A stretch of DNA of 64,000 bases, from assembly GCA_028023455.1 (NCBI GenBank), contig JAQFVV010000505.1:62001-126000 (forward strand), read 5' to 3'. Below the pieces are notes generated by a model. The model saw nothing but the letters and a program-made list of their open reading frames with translations, made no database searches and was not told where the DNA came from. The position numbers and the translations under genes are program-made. Origin of the DNA: Epiperipatus broadwayi. Its lineage: Eukaryota > Onychophora > Udeonychophora > Euonychophora > Peripatidae. This document shows, piece after piece, positions 1-13,000 of the stretch (within the stretch, counting starts at the first letter, position 1; the number at the start of each line of letters is the position of its first letter).

Positions 1-1
1 A

Positions 2-265
2 AAAATTTCATCCCTTTCAAGACTTAGTTTCATTTTAAAAATTCTTTTACTACCTCACTCAAATGCAGAAGTTGAGCGTTTATTTAGCCAGATGAATATT
101 GTTAAGACCAAATTACAGAATAGATTAAATATTATTTCACCCAGGAGCATATTAATGATTAGATCTAATTTGAAAAGATTAGGGAAACCAGCTATGATTA
201 CAAATTTCCATCAAATGTTATTGAAAAATAGTCATTATGAAATCATACCGAAATTTAGAATCTGA
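2..265 (+). pseudogene. hAT-family transposase, C-terminal (dimerisation) fragment
   Basis: An open frame from base 2 to a stop at 263-265 reads through LPHSNAEVERLFSQMNIVK (codons from about 50), then KTKLQNRL and an ISPRSILMIRSNLKR stretch. This is the hallmark of the hAT C-terminal dimerisation domain, in which the S/N-A-x-x-E-R-x-F-S core is conserved. The frame enters from outside the window, so the N-terminal BED finger and the RNase-H-like catalytic core are not visible. A stop follows soon after the domain, as in intact family members, so this may be the real C-terminus of a longer copy. It lies in an intron or 3' flank of the rhophilin gene, on the opposite strand. Whether the element is still intact to the left cannot be seen. 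Confidence 0.85.
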
Positions 266-675
266 ATTTTCTTTTGAGCACAATGAAGAAATGGCAGAAA
301 TTGGGAAGAAGTAATGAATAAACTTTTTGAAGAAGCTTAAAAAAATTAATAAAGGTTGTTTTTTATTTGTTTATCTACTTTTGTAGTGAATTTTGAGATT
401 TTTTTAGCTATTTTTCTTTGTTTGTTTTTAGTTACTTTTATTTTTTTTTGAGTTGGTAACTCTGATGCCAACTCAGAAATTGCTTACAAATAATTAAGCT
501 TCATTATAACATAAGGACAAAGCTAAATTAAAAGTTTCAATAATGATATATATTTGTTTACTATAGAAAATCAAATCAAGTAAATAGAAACTTTCTAAAA
601 GCATTCCCAATGTATGATTTTTTATTTATCTGTCCACAATTGTAAATCATTTTCAAGTAAAGAAAGGCTGCCTAA

Positions 676-2030
676 ATTGGAAAAAAATACTTTCTACTAA
701 TAAATGGAATATTATTGGGTTTGTCAAAAGAAAAGGTGAAGAGAGGACTCTGATTTCAAAAGTAAACATATTCTTTACAATAAAGAGATAACTTCATTAT
801 AAATAAAAGAATATTGTGGAAATTAATGATATATCAGATAATGGTAAGATTAATTATTCAATTTAATGGAAGATATCAAATGCATACAGTTTATGTTTAT
901 GCCCTAACAAGTTCTTATTTTGATGAAATACAGAATTTCTATTTTGATGTACAAAATATTTTTGATCATCAAAAACATTTTAAAATGATCACCAAACAAC
1001 ATTTTCAAACTATCAAGGAGATTTTAACTTTAGAACTGAAAAACCAATTAAAAAGATGAAAGTGTTCCAGAAAAATGTAGATATGAAAACAGAAATAAAT
1101 ATGGACACAGATTTGTGGATCTCACAGAAAAGCAAATCTATACATTATGACAACTATTTTCAAGAAAATTCCAAAGTAGAAATGGACATGAAGTATCCAA
1201 ATGAAAGTGTAGTATTGTTGAAATATACCTTGATCAACAGAAAATAATTATTTCAAAACCATAATGTACTCAATAGGATCTATATATACATGAGATTAAT
1301 TGAGATGTATCAAATGTTAATGAAAAGCTAGAGACCAAAGCTATTAAAAAAATACAGCCAAGAATTGATACCATTTATTCTTCAGAAATATTTTAATGGA
1401 TTTAACAAAAATATTTCAAATCCTTTTAAAACATTAAGCAGACTTCAAAGATGAATCAGATTTAAATGAGATCAATACCAAAATAACTGATACTCTTCTA
1501 AGAACTGTTGCACAGCTCACCAATCCAAAAAAGCAGTAATTCGCCAGTAAATTTTCAACTAACTTAAAGCAATGTATTAAAAAAAAAGGGAAAATATTTT
1601 TTAAATGACTAATATAGAAAAACTAAATACCTGAAATTCTATAATAATGAGATAAAGATGACATAAGAAAGTATAATTTTGAAATGAGGGAAGCAATAGA
1701 AGAGAACAAAAAACTCAAACATATAAAAGAATATTTTGATAGAAGAAAAGTTTAAATAATACTATAAATAATGGGATCACAATTATGAAGTGTGAGGAAA
1801 AACTTTTCAAAAAAACTATATATCAATGAAGAACAAAATAATAAAGTTTTTTTTTCAATTGCAACATCTTTTTAAATAGAGACGAGATATGCAATTAAAT
1901 ATAAAAAATGGAAAGTTGAAGAAAGTGATGGAATTTCTATACATATCTTAAAAGAAGGTAAAGAAAAAAGAGTAATTGTTGGCATAGCTATATACTAAAT
2001 GACCAAATAATAATGACATAATTTTCATCA
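676..2030 (+). pseudogene. Non-LTR retrotransposon remnant, endonuclease and linker region
   Basis: Conceptual translation over several frames recovers the apurinic-type (EEP) endonuclease of a LINE. RYQMHTVYVYALTSSYFDE (from about 868) corresponds to the usual IQVYAPTSS..DEE block. A GDFN motif is coded at 1017-1028, in a different frame from the preceding block. After it come positions matching the NTFFQKK and WTWxSPNG blocks (about 1150-1210) and the NRK..F..V..LNR block (about 1225-1280). From there to about 2030 only scattered LINE-linker-like pieces remain. Frameshifts and stops make it non-functional. The two ORFs at 814-1059 and 1056-1247 are fragments of it. No reverse transcriptase is visible, because a hammerhead-type element interrupts at 2044. 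Confidence 0.6.
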
Positions 2031-2043
2031 GAAGAAAATTATT

Positions 2044-2343
2044 AACCCATCAAACATTACATGATTGCCGTTCTTTATACTTACACAAGCTGTTTTTCAC
2101 AGAGGCAAAACTTTATACAGTAGCGCCACTCAGTGCAAGCCAGAGTAATCAATGGATGCAGGAAGGTTTGTGCATAGAATCAAGTCTCCTCACTGATGAA
2201 AATCATAAGCTAGAAATTAGTCTGGTGATATTGGATGAGTAGGTACTAGATAATAATTTTATGCACAAACCTTCCTGCATTCATTGATTACTTTGGCTTA
2301 CACCAAGTGACACTACTGTATGGAGTTTTGCTTCTGTGAAAAA
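2044..2343 (-). mobile_element. Palindromic hammerhead-type retroelement (family A), copy at 2.0 kb
   Basis: Two inverted arms share the family A landmarks: CTCCATACAGTAG-like ends, AGTAATCAATGGATGC, the TTGTGCATA block, and a central half-site. The left end carries the complete terminus (ACATTACATGATTGCC, equivalent to ATCACATGATCACC). The right end stops inside the GTTTTGCTTCTGTG segment, so insertion ran in the minus direction. Imperfect 10-bp direct repeats flank it (GAAAATTATT at 2034-2043, GAGAATTATT at 2344-2353, one mismatch). It sits at the end of a decayed LINE. No protein-coding capacity. Confidence 0.7.
2187..2236 (+). ncRNA. Hammerhead-ribozyme-like fold, eroded (family A)
   Basis: CTGATGA at 2193-2199, GAAAT at 2213-2217 and GTC at 2220-2222 keep the catalytic-core spacing. 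Stem II is weak and stem III would be an A-U plus a U-G wobble. Inner stem I (TCCTCA with TGGTGA) has one mismatch plus a wobble, and the outer stem seen in better copies is lost. Probably inactive; listed because it shows the same layout as the intact copies. Confidence 0.4.
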
Positions 2344-2596
2344 GAGAATTATTTCCTATACACATACATTGTATTGTTGTTTTTTAACAACTCAATGATG
2401 TTTTGTTGAGTATGAATGAAAGATAATTGAAAAAATGCAATAATGATATTGCTATTTGAAAATAAATATATAAAAAATTACAAACATATCAACCTTGTTA
2501 TTTCTTTACTAAAATTATTTCCACAAATGTAAAGAAACCCAAAAGAATAAGCACGATTTAAAAATTTTATAAACAATTTCTGTGTATCAATATTTC

Positions 2597-3132
2597 AATT
2601 TCTGTGTATCAATATTTCAATCTCTGTTGTCAAATTGCAATCTTTAGTGTTTATATATTGAACTATAAATAAAGATGGAATTCCACCTTTATTGTTAAAA
2701 GGAGGTTTGCCTTGATGACAGATTGAGATTGTTATTGATATTAAGATTGTCTAAGTGTTGACTAATTTTAATAATTACATATAAACTCATTTAGCTATAA
2801 GCATTATTACACTTATTATTAACAAGTACTTTGGGTTCAATTTGAAAATTATAATTGCAGTTTGTAATGTTATAAACTGACTACTTATTACTCTGCATTC
2901 AGAACAGGTTATATTTACCTGTTTAAGGAGATTTATTTAAACTTCTTTGTATCAATAATTTCAATCTCTGTGGTGAAGTTGCAATCTTTAGTGTCTATTT
3001 AAATTTATTGGACCATAAATAAAGGTGGGATTCCACCTTTATTGTTAAAGGAGATTGCCTTGACAATAGGTTGAGATTATTGATTGTTTTTGATATTGGA
3101 ATTGTGTAAGTGTTGACTGATTTTAATGATCA
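2597..3132. repeat. Two diverged direct copies of a ~180-bp intergenic repeat
   Basis: The stretch at about 2600-2775 recurs at about 2943-3132. Both have TATCAATA..TTTCAATCTCTG, TTGCAATCTTTAGTG, an ATTCCACCTTTATTG segment and AAGTGTTGACT. About 165 bp of unrelated AT-rich sequence separates them. Neither copy has coding potential. The segment just before the first copy (2577-2600) is an extra partial duplication of its start. Confidence 0.75.
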
Positions 3133-3149
3133 TATAATATAAAGAATAC

Positions 3150-3219
3150 CAAACTCTCCATACAATAGTCCCACGAAGTGCATGTGTACGCATATGAAAT
3201 GATGATCATGTGATGTTTT
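3150..3219 (+). mobile_element. 70-bp internally deleted family A element
   Basis: It consists only of the outer parts of family A: CTCCATACAATAGTCCCA, then directly the 3' terminal part ATGATGATCATGTGATGTTT. A short 6-bp direct repeat (GAATAC, 3144-3149 and 3220-3225) flanks it. The ribozyme and both internal arms are missing. Confidence 0.6.
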
Positions 3220-3261
3220 GAATACGTATGTTCCATGCTTAAAACTTTTTAACCCTTTGTT

Positions 3262-3640
3262 TACAATAACAGAAGTAATAAGTCAATTATTAGAAAGTAC
3301 CCTTTTTGAAATTGCTAAAGCTATTAATATATGGTATATCTGAACTTAGTTCAGTCCCATATGGCTATTTGAGTTAGATAGCTAGATTGGAAGACATATG
3401 GATGTCTGACAATTTCAGATTTTCTTCTCAATAGTTACACATTAGATAAAGTGCTGGGCTTGTCCTAGTATTTTTAATCTAATGCTGAATATCCTGGCAC
3501 CTTACTGACAATGCCAGAAGCAAAAACCGGTCTGGGGTTGAGGATATTCTGAAAACTTGTTAAGAGCTTATTTTGCAAGCTCTATATATAACATTTATAA
3601 ACACGAGCTTTATTAAATTAGGTCATGTGACATCTGACTT
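3262..3640 (+). mobile_element. Family D element, single arm with a degenerate hammerhead
   Basis: This matches, in order, the right arm of the 58.5-kb palindrome: ATATGGTATATCTGAAC, CATATGGCTATTTGAGTTAG, GACATATGGATGTCTGA, then GAATATCCTGG..CTTACTGAC and a GATATTCTGAAAAC. The hammerhead core is damaged (CTGACAA instead of CTGAnGA near 3500; AAAAC instead of GAAAC). The GGTCTGGGG after the cleavage site and the GATATTC outer strand remain. The 3' tail (TTATTAAATTAGGTCATGTG) also matches. The exact ends are not resolved. Confidence 0.65.
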
Positions 3641-3859
3641 GATTTTTTTTATCATTTCATTTTCTATTGTATTTTAAATCATTTTGCATGTATATATTTA
3701 TGAATTTGATCTTTCATAATTCTGTAAATACTTATTGTTTATCCTATAGTCATTGTAAAAATTAAACTCCAATATATGAAAGAGCATCCCCATATATATA
3801 TATATATTTGTGTATATAAAACAGTGCATCACTGATCTTAAATCCATATATCATCTTAC

Positions 3860-4016
3860 CTTTCTCAAGAGTCATACCCACACCAGCATAGTAATGTGAC
3901 AAAGCTTTATAATGTTCTTCCTTAACTAATACCATTGAGATCCAGGAGTAAGGAACATAATTTTTAACAGAAGTAGCTGATATACAATCATGGAGAATTT
4001 CATACAACTTTGCTAC
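3860..4016 (-). CDS. RHPN: Rhophilin-like exon g (last in window)
   Basis: The acceptor is TTTATAG just above 4016 and the donor is GTAAGATG below 3860. The exon is 157 nt, enters in phase 0 and leaves in phase 1. It codes [15 protein letters not shown], then [20 protein letters not shown] and [14 protein letters not shown]. The [19 protein letters not shown] stretch is a conserved late part of the rhophilin BRO1 solenoid. The next exon must start with two bases of a split codon. I found no match for it between 1 and 3860, so it lies left of the window. Confidence 0.88.
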
Positions 4017-7000
4017 CTATAAATAACGAAGGTAACATTTATTAAAACACAAACTAAAAAAAAAAAAGGTGAACATTCTATTTATTAAAACCTTCTAATC
4101 ATTTATTTTTATATTGTTTTATCCGTATTTAAAAAAAAAAAATTTAAATCCACTGCTATTCATTTCAATCAGTGCTTTCTGCAATCATTTATTTTATTTC
4201 ATTAACAGAATTCATTGATCTACAGGTCTGGTCAGAACTTTGCTAGAAAAGCAATGGTAAAGATTGCGGATCAGTCAAACTGTTAGTGAAATAAAATTTA
4301 AAAAGTTATAGAAAGCATTTAAAGCATAAGACTATATTTACTATGGTATCATTTACTTGAATGCAAACTCATAAAATTGTATCCTGCAACAAAATCATGT
4401 GATTTTCTCATATGCTTCCAATAGTTTTCTTCATGCCACTCTACACCTATTTCCATAAACTTGAATGAACAACAGACACCAGATGCTGCAGTGCAATAAT
4501 ATCCTTACTATTTAAGACTCGAACAGGATCTTTAGCAACAAGGGAATATACACATAAATGGAGAAATGTGAGTGATTTAGTCTGCAAGTTATGTAAGGAA
4601 GGCAAATTCCTGAAAGCAAAAAAGGTACAAATAATGAAGTTGTGGAAGAATAAATATAAACAAAGTGATTAGACAAAAAGTGGGTTATTGATTTTTATCC
4701 TGGGTTTGGGAAAAGATAATGGAGATTTAGATATAAAGACCATGAAATTGACAAAGATTATATTGTGGAAATAGGATGGAGCAGGATAGAGAAGAAATAT
4801 GAGAAAAATGGAAAGGGAAGGTAAAGTGGCTAACAGGTTTCTCTGGGCATAGTGACTGAGAGATTCCTGACTCCGTAAAAGAAGCAGTTGCAGTGCATCA
4901 CGTCACATCCCTGGACCAGATTCTGCTTTCTGGCTTCATCAGTGAGGAATAAAATTCAAAAGTGGAATTATGTAAGTCAGATGAATTCAAAATCTCAAGT
5001 TTTAATTTCAGGTTTGAATAAAAAAGAGTAAAAAATACCTGCTAAATCCATAAATGCATTATTAATTCAAGCTTCGAATACTAGTTCTCACCAACAAAGA
5101 TAAAAGCCAAAAATTGGACTAAGGATGAGGATATTACTGCATTGCACTATCTGGTATCCAATTATTACTCAAGTATATAACAGATGACTTGAGAATCAAG
5201 AAAAGGCAACAGTTTTTGAAAGTTATATCCTGTTTAGATTATCAAATCCCCGCTCCCCCCCTTCTAAAAATATGAAATAGTAGCAATTACTAAAACAATA
5301 GCAATCAAAATACGCACCGTGTTAAAAGAATAAAACAATTACACTGAGAACAAAATTCTTGAAATAATTCAAAATATTTTTAAAACTGTTAATAGATTTT
5401 CTATATGCTTTTCTAAATTTATTTGGAAATAGTGTGTGTAATGAACAATTTTATATTCATCATGAAGTTTTGTATGCTACTACATGATGTAAGTTAATTA
5501 TTCTTTCTTCTTGAGGCAATCCTTATTCAAGAAATGAAATCAGAAAGTTAATTATTAGGATATTTTCACAACCTGCCCCAACCACCATCCATTTTTCTAA
5601 CATAACTTTGTGATTTCTTAATACCTTATTCAATCCCTACATCTTGTCCATCTTCAATCCAATGCGTAGTGGAAGAACGTGCTGCTCAAGATTATATATT
5701 TATTAATGTCCTCTAAATTCCTTCTTTCAACCCTTTTTTTCCAAAATACACTTTCTCAAACCATGCACACCACATTTTTCCATCTCCTTTATTGTGGCAT
5801 TTAATCATATCCCGAGTTTCCAAAGATCCTGCTCTGAGCTTAAACAACTTCTATTTTCAAATCAACATATTCCTATTTTATGCAATGTTAAATTTTATCT
5901 TTTATATTAATAACAAAAATAAAACCATAAACTAATAATGTATTGTTCAGTGTTGCAAATAATTCAAAAATGATTCCACACAGAACTTATGGAAAGATAG
6001 GAACTAATCATCACTGAAAACTCCAGGCCTTTGCATTCAACAACATATCCAAATTTTTAGATCCTAAAAATGTGTACGGACATGTTTTCATTTCAGGAAA
6101 ATGTCAAACTAATTTGTGTAGAACAAGATGATGAAAAAAACAAAAAGACATGTCATATTGTTAATACTGACAATGTCATTATTACAAGATCTAATTGTAT
6201 CCAATTTAAGCCATTACTGGAATATATAAACATGACTTCTAACGAGACAATTTTAATTAATATATAAACTACTCATTAACTTATATTAAAAGTCATGACC
6301 CAAGGCAAACCACATTAAAAATGCATTAGATTCTAATTTTATCTGAAATTTAAGAATTAAGTTTATTAGTACTTCATCAAGGTACGTATATATATATATA
6401 TATGTAAAAAATTTATTACATTTAATTTTAACAAATGATTATCTTAATTATTATATATAGAATACTGTATAGTACTTTGTTTTTGCAAAAATGATTATTT
6501 ATTAATCTATCTTTAAAGAGTTAATTTTGATTTACTTGCATCAAATTTAATAAGCTTTTGGGCAAAATTTTAATTTCAATCTGTTATCTGTCATTGCTAC
6601 CATTTGTGATCTATTTAAAACCACAAACAAGAATAAGAAATGGATATCCATTATCTATGTATTTGTAGTGTTGCTGTGATAATTTATTGCTAAACATTTA
6701 TTGGTTTAAGTTTAAATATGAGGCTGTCTTAGTGTAATTTATCTATATCTATATATGTATTGTAGCTATGGCGAATGGCCTATATTCAAATAAATGTGTC
6801 TAAAAATTTGTGTAGCTTATTTAGAGGTTAATATGTTGATAGAAATTATATTTATATTGTTTATTGTAGAAACTTCATTATAAGTATTAGATATATCCAT
6901 TGTGAATGATTTTATTTTAAAAATTTATATTATAAATATTTATTTTTATTCACGTGAAATAAAAAAAACTTTATAAATATCAGCATTTAAAGAGGCCCTT

Positions 7001-10000
7001 AACTAAGCTGACTATAAAGTGCATAGAACTGAATTCATTTTGGAATGTTTTCATTGGATATACAACACCATTGCTGCTTCATTTAACAAAGTTTTTTACA
7101 AAATGGACAACGGCTCGCCTATGAGCCTCCCCATTAGTGGGATAATCTCAAATCTAGTTCTCAATAAATTCTAGGAAAATATCTTATCTAAATACTTCGA
7201 TTCCATTCCTTTCATGCTGTATATGCGCTATGTGGTTGATGTCATTTGTGCCACCAACACACACAAATCAATCACATATAGATTGCTCTCTTGCAGGCTT
7301 CTTCACTAACATGGACCTTGAAAATGAAGATAGCCTTCAAGACATCAAGTTCCTCGACTTGTACATACAGTGTGAGGCTACCCATCATAACTATAAAATG
7401 CTTATTAATCCCATTCTTGTTTGTGGCATCATATGCCCAGAGTCCATCATGCCAAAATCTCACAAATTCGATGATCTAAATGCTTTTTTATATTGGAACT
7501 ACTATTTGTGTAAATTTGAATCCAATAATAAAAATAACATCGATTCTTATATCTCGCATTAGCACAACATTGGATATAAAAACATAATTTTGATTCAAAC
7601 TGTTAAAAGATTTTTATTCCAAACTCAAATACCCACCTTTAGCAACCAATGATAAACCCTGGACATCCTTATATCCTCGGGGTCACCCATCACATTACTA
7701 AAATCTGCTTTAACCTCCTCGTGTTACGCCTGCACAATACAGGCAATGATTTTCAAATTATAAATATCTGGGTTGAGGTTAAGATTAACGGAAATCTACG
7801 CAGGCTATCTTCGTTTGCAGCATTCTCTCTAGTTTCCAGAAAGATAAATTTTATTTTTCTACGATAAAAAATAAAAATTTTATAATTTTTGTGATCAAGT
7901 AGATTGAATTTTTTGTCTTTCTCTCATTTTTTGATAGTTACTGGAGAAGAGTTCAGCATGAAAAATATAGCGGTAAAAAGTTTTACTTTTTCCGTTGTAT
8001 TTTGAAGAAAATGTTATGGAGGCTTAATGGTAAGTATTTTTATTTTTCTATATTTTTTTAATTATTATTTTATTATATGTTTTTTAATTATATATTTTTT
8101 AATTATTGTTTTTTTTTATATATATTTGCTAAACAAAAAAATGATTATTGAAACTAAGATAAAAAAAAAAGATCGTGCATATTTTTCTATAATGTGAGCT
8201 TGGGTGGATGGAGTATTTGAATTAATTGATATGAGACAAAAATATATTTTGGAAATATAATGACCTGATTTAGATTTTTCTATAATTTTTTGTCTGCATT
8301 TTAGCAATAGTAAAAAATACGCAAATGCTAAAAGTAGTGATTTTAACAATACATAAACTTAGGCCGATTATAGACTATTGCAATATAAATTTCAAAGCTG
8401 CATATTTTTTAATTATTATTTTATTCATATATATATATTTGATAAAAAATATTATTGAAACTAACATAAAAAAAAAAAAAAAGTTCATGAATGTGTACAT
8501 TTATATCGTGAATTATCTGCATTTTTTGATATGATGTGAATTTGGGTGAATATTTGAATTAATTGATATGAGACAACGATGAACATATTTTGTAAATATA
8601 ATGACCTGATTTAGATTTTTCTATAATTTTTTGTCTGCATTTTAATAATAATAAAAAATAGGCAAATGGTAAAAGTAATGGTTTTGACAGTATATATAAA
8701 CTTCAAACAAATGTACCTCAAGTTTAACTCTTCATTCACTTTTTATTTTATTTTATTATTTTATTTTGTATATATAGTGACTAGTTTAATAGTACTTTTT
8801 AATAAAATACAAACTGTATTGAAGTTCCTTATTATAATATTCAAATTATACTAACTACTTGTTATAAGGGATGTTACTAGGAATGACTTATACATTGCAA
8901 ACCCCTGTATGAAAATACATTTTGAAGGGCTACTGAGAAAATTGATAGGTACTAATGTCTTTATTCTATGAAGTTTTCAAGTGATGGATTACCTTAGGTA
9001 GGTAAGTGTTATTATATACTAATTTTTTAGAAATTTAATGATGAATTCAACTAACCTCCTAACAAAAATATAATTTTAAGTTGTATGCATGATAATTTAG
9101 GGTTTACGAAATAATATGAAAATAATTATTAGAAATATTAACTTTTATTCTTTTTTATTACTTTGAATATGATTATATTTTTTTCAATTTAATTACATTC
9201 TTTGGTGTTTAATCTTTAAAACGATATTTAGTATGTCATTTTTTTATTAATAAAACTTAAAAAGTTATGATAAAATTTGTGGCTTAGCATAATTTTTTTA
9301 AATATTCAATATGGCTGCTTGAAAATGAAAAGGTTAACTCATCAAATAGATCTTTGCACCCCTCCCACACCTTGTCAGCTTATCACAATATAAAAGATAA
9401 CCTGCCCCTAAATCAACTCACAAATAGTACACAAAATCGCACGCACCCACACTAACTGCCATGCTTATGAAGAATTGTGTGCCAACCTGTCCACAAATTG
9501 TGTAACACCAGTATCTCTATAACCATGTCAAAAACTGATGCTAGATCTTTTTTTTTTTAGCAACATGAATCCAACTCTGACCACATCTTTTAGTCTACAT
9601 TGCTAGTGTGGTCTACTCTGAATGCAATGATGCCAAACACAAGATGAAAGAGGCCTAACACAAGATGAAAGAGGCCTGGCATATCACCAGAGACAAATAC
9701 ACAATTAGCAAAAAAGATCTTGCATCCTCTTTTCAAAATGGCCAGCTTAAACAACTAATTTGCCATTCAAATATGCTAATTACTTATCGTCTCTTTTATA
9801 AGACCCAGTTTTCTTTCCATCATCAAAGTCATGACTATGACTACTATAATTAATTAGCCGAAAGTGCACTAGGCAAATTTTGCTAACTTTACATATTTAA
9901 AACTTATCTCATATACATTTAAGTACATATTCTGTTTTGTTAGCATTTACCTTGTTAAATATGATTTTATTTATTTTAAGTACATTTTAAAAACATATAT

Positions 10001-13000
10001 AAAAATATGGGATATTAAGTTAACAAAAACATATATTTTAAAATAGGATTTAAAGATTAACACTAATGATAATGAATTGGTTATAGTAAAATAGCATTAA
10101 CAAAAGGAATGTTGCATAGATGTTTGCTTGATTGTGTTTTGTTTAAAAATATATATATATAATATATATTAAAAATATATTAGTTTAATAGGAGAAGAAA
10201 AATGAAAGAATATATTACTTTAAAATGCAATTTATTTGCATGTAAAATAATGTCATTTATTTAAAGGAAAATATTTTATTTATTTTTAGAATTTAAAATA
10301 ATTATTATAAAAAATTTTAGAACAGTTGACCTTTTCAAACAACCTCAAGATATTCGATAGTTGCTACAGTTATTTCTTTGCCTTATTGCCTAAGATATGA
10401 TGCATAATAGAAAGTTATAAAATATCTTCATTTTCTTGGAAATATCTTCTTCTTTCACATTTTATCATCTCATCATATAGTTATCATGATAAAAAATAAC
10501 CAAGGAGAGATAACCAACTTTTGTCTGAAGCCTCCTTCGGCCCCAAAAGCTATCTAATGTCAAGGCATTAGATAGAAGGTTATCTAAAGGAAAAATCAAT
10601 AGGATTGAAAGAATCTACAATTCAGACTTTACATAATAAACAAATTTATACAGCAATGTTAAAGTAATTAAAAGGAAAACTTATGTAATATATTGTAAGT
10701 ATTCAGATTAATCGTCAAAGTACTAAAAAAAAAAATAAAGAAGTTTGTTGATCTTGTTTGGTTTTTCTTTTCACTTGATAAATGGATAAATTTAACTTAA
10801 TAACCATGGCAACCTAATGCTTTAAATAATATTGCTTACTGCTAATTCTAGCTTCAAAATCCTAAATTTGTTGTAATCAATCTCAGAAAAAAATATAAAC
10901 AAGTAAATAAATAGATTTTGGAAATAGTTAAGTGTATCATGAAAGATTACTTGAATAAAATCAACATTATTACCAAATATTACTATGTCACTGCTTATTG
11001 TAGTTTATCTTGTAACTGAGATAGATTTGTTGATGTCTAGAGCAGACAATCTCATTGTTTCATTTCGTTTTATATATAGCTTGAACAAATTAGGTTTTAG
11101 TCAAGATTATCAGTGTTTTATGATAGTTCATTACATAATGGCGACCCCAATTGAGCTAGATTTTTTTTTATTGAGATCAGATTGTTCATGCTCTCCGGCA
11201 TCGCATACAAGTTTAGCACGTTACAATATATATATGAAAATTTTTAAATTTTAAGTGCTCTACTGAACAATTAGAATGTCCATAGAAATAATATTCCATC
11301 AACATAAAAACTTTTCATCAACAGATCACTAATGAACAGTCATTTAATAAAAAAAAAATTACAATTCAACATCAACATGATTCAGGATAACATGGAAAAG
11401 AAATCTTATCTTTTTATATTTAAAAAAAAAAATGTATATTTATGTTTAATGCGTTTTTTTTTTTAAAAAAAAGATATATTTTAGCTTTCTCTCTCCCAGA
11501 TGTTTGAACAAAGTAAAACTAAGATCATAATAGTACAATAGCTATTATTATTATTTGACATATTTATGTCTCTCCACAAACACCAGGTTTTCGTTACTTA
11601 TTTATGTGTATGCATAAATGATGCTAATTAAATTTGATTGTCTTAAATTTTATATATTTAGCTAGTAATCATATGTATTAATTTTAAAATATACTATGTT
11701 TTAATGGTTTATGGGATTTATTCTAATTTATAAAAATTATAAATAATATGCGACCATTCATTTGTGGCTCTTATTTATGAATATAGCACTATTAAGGAAA
11801 AATCCTTTATCATATTACTGAGTAGTATGTAAATATATATTTAGAATTTATGCCACTAATAAATAATGGATTCATAGCAGAGGATTGATATCATTATCTG
11901 AAGTTTCTTGAAGATAAAATATAGTTGAAACTAGTTATTATTTATATACAATTACACATAATATATCAAATTTAAGCATAAACAGATAATATTATAATAA
12001 CATGAAAGCTAAACACTTGCAAACAGATACGCTTTAAACATGCTTACGTGACAGCCAATCAGATGGAATAATGACATCACATGGGACTCTCAATTCTAAA
12101 ACACAAGCCAGAACTATTAGAAAAAGATGGGACCCATCTTAATCTATGCCTCAATTTTATTTAAATAAGCCAGACTCAAGCATTTTTCTAATAGTTCTGG
12201 CTTGTGTTTTAGAATTGAGAGTCCCATGTGATGTCATTATTCCATCTGATTGGCTGTCACGTAAGCATGTTTAAAGCGTATCTGTTTGAAAGTGTTTAGC
12301 TTTCATGTTAATTACACATAATGTTTTTAAATATTCCATGAAATAAAGACCAAGGTAGACTTTCTTTAATAAACTTGAAAAACATACTGTATTACATGTT
12401 ATAATTTAGTTATTAGTTTAAGCAATTACATACTTAGAATAAAATAAGGACAATCTTATTTATTAGCTTTATAAAATAAATCTATTTCCATGTCAATACA
12501 TCATATTATTGCATACAAATACATACACAACAAACATATTTTCTTACAATAATTTATTTTCTTAATAAAACAGAAGCTGGGAAGAATTTTATTTAATTAA
12601 ATCCATTTCTGAATTGTAAAATAATTAATTTAAATTTTATTCATTAAACTTTGTATATTTTTTTAATTAATATTTATTAAAATAGAAATTCATATAACAT
12701 TACAATTCTAGCCAAAAAAACAAAATTTTACTAAAATTCTCCCACAACCATGGTTTCATCTATTAACAAATAGACTTTTTCAAGTGAAATTCAATAAAAC
12801 AAAAACATGTATATACAAAACAAAATAACTTTCCCATCATGCATTTCAAAAATCAACTTCCTTTACAATCAAAAAATGTCCTTTTTGTTTTTGGGCTAGT
12901 ATTCTTATGTTATATAAATTTGTATTTTATTTATAATTATTAGTAGAGGATTAGGCAGTATTTAATATTTATTAAATATGTATTTGGTCACACAAAACAG

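Noticed and set aside
9440-9853. Possible Penelope-like C-terminal fragment
   Set aside because: The frame with [20 protein letters not shown] is suggestive, but no defining motif could be confirmed and frames break repeatedly.
11999-12309. Hammerhead in the family B MITE
   Set aside because: No CTGAnGA or GAAA core in either strand of the arms or loop.
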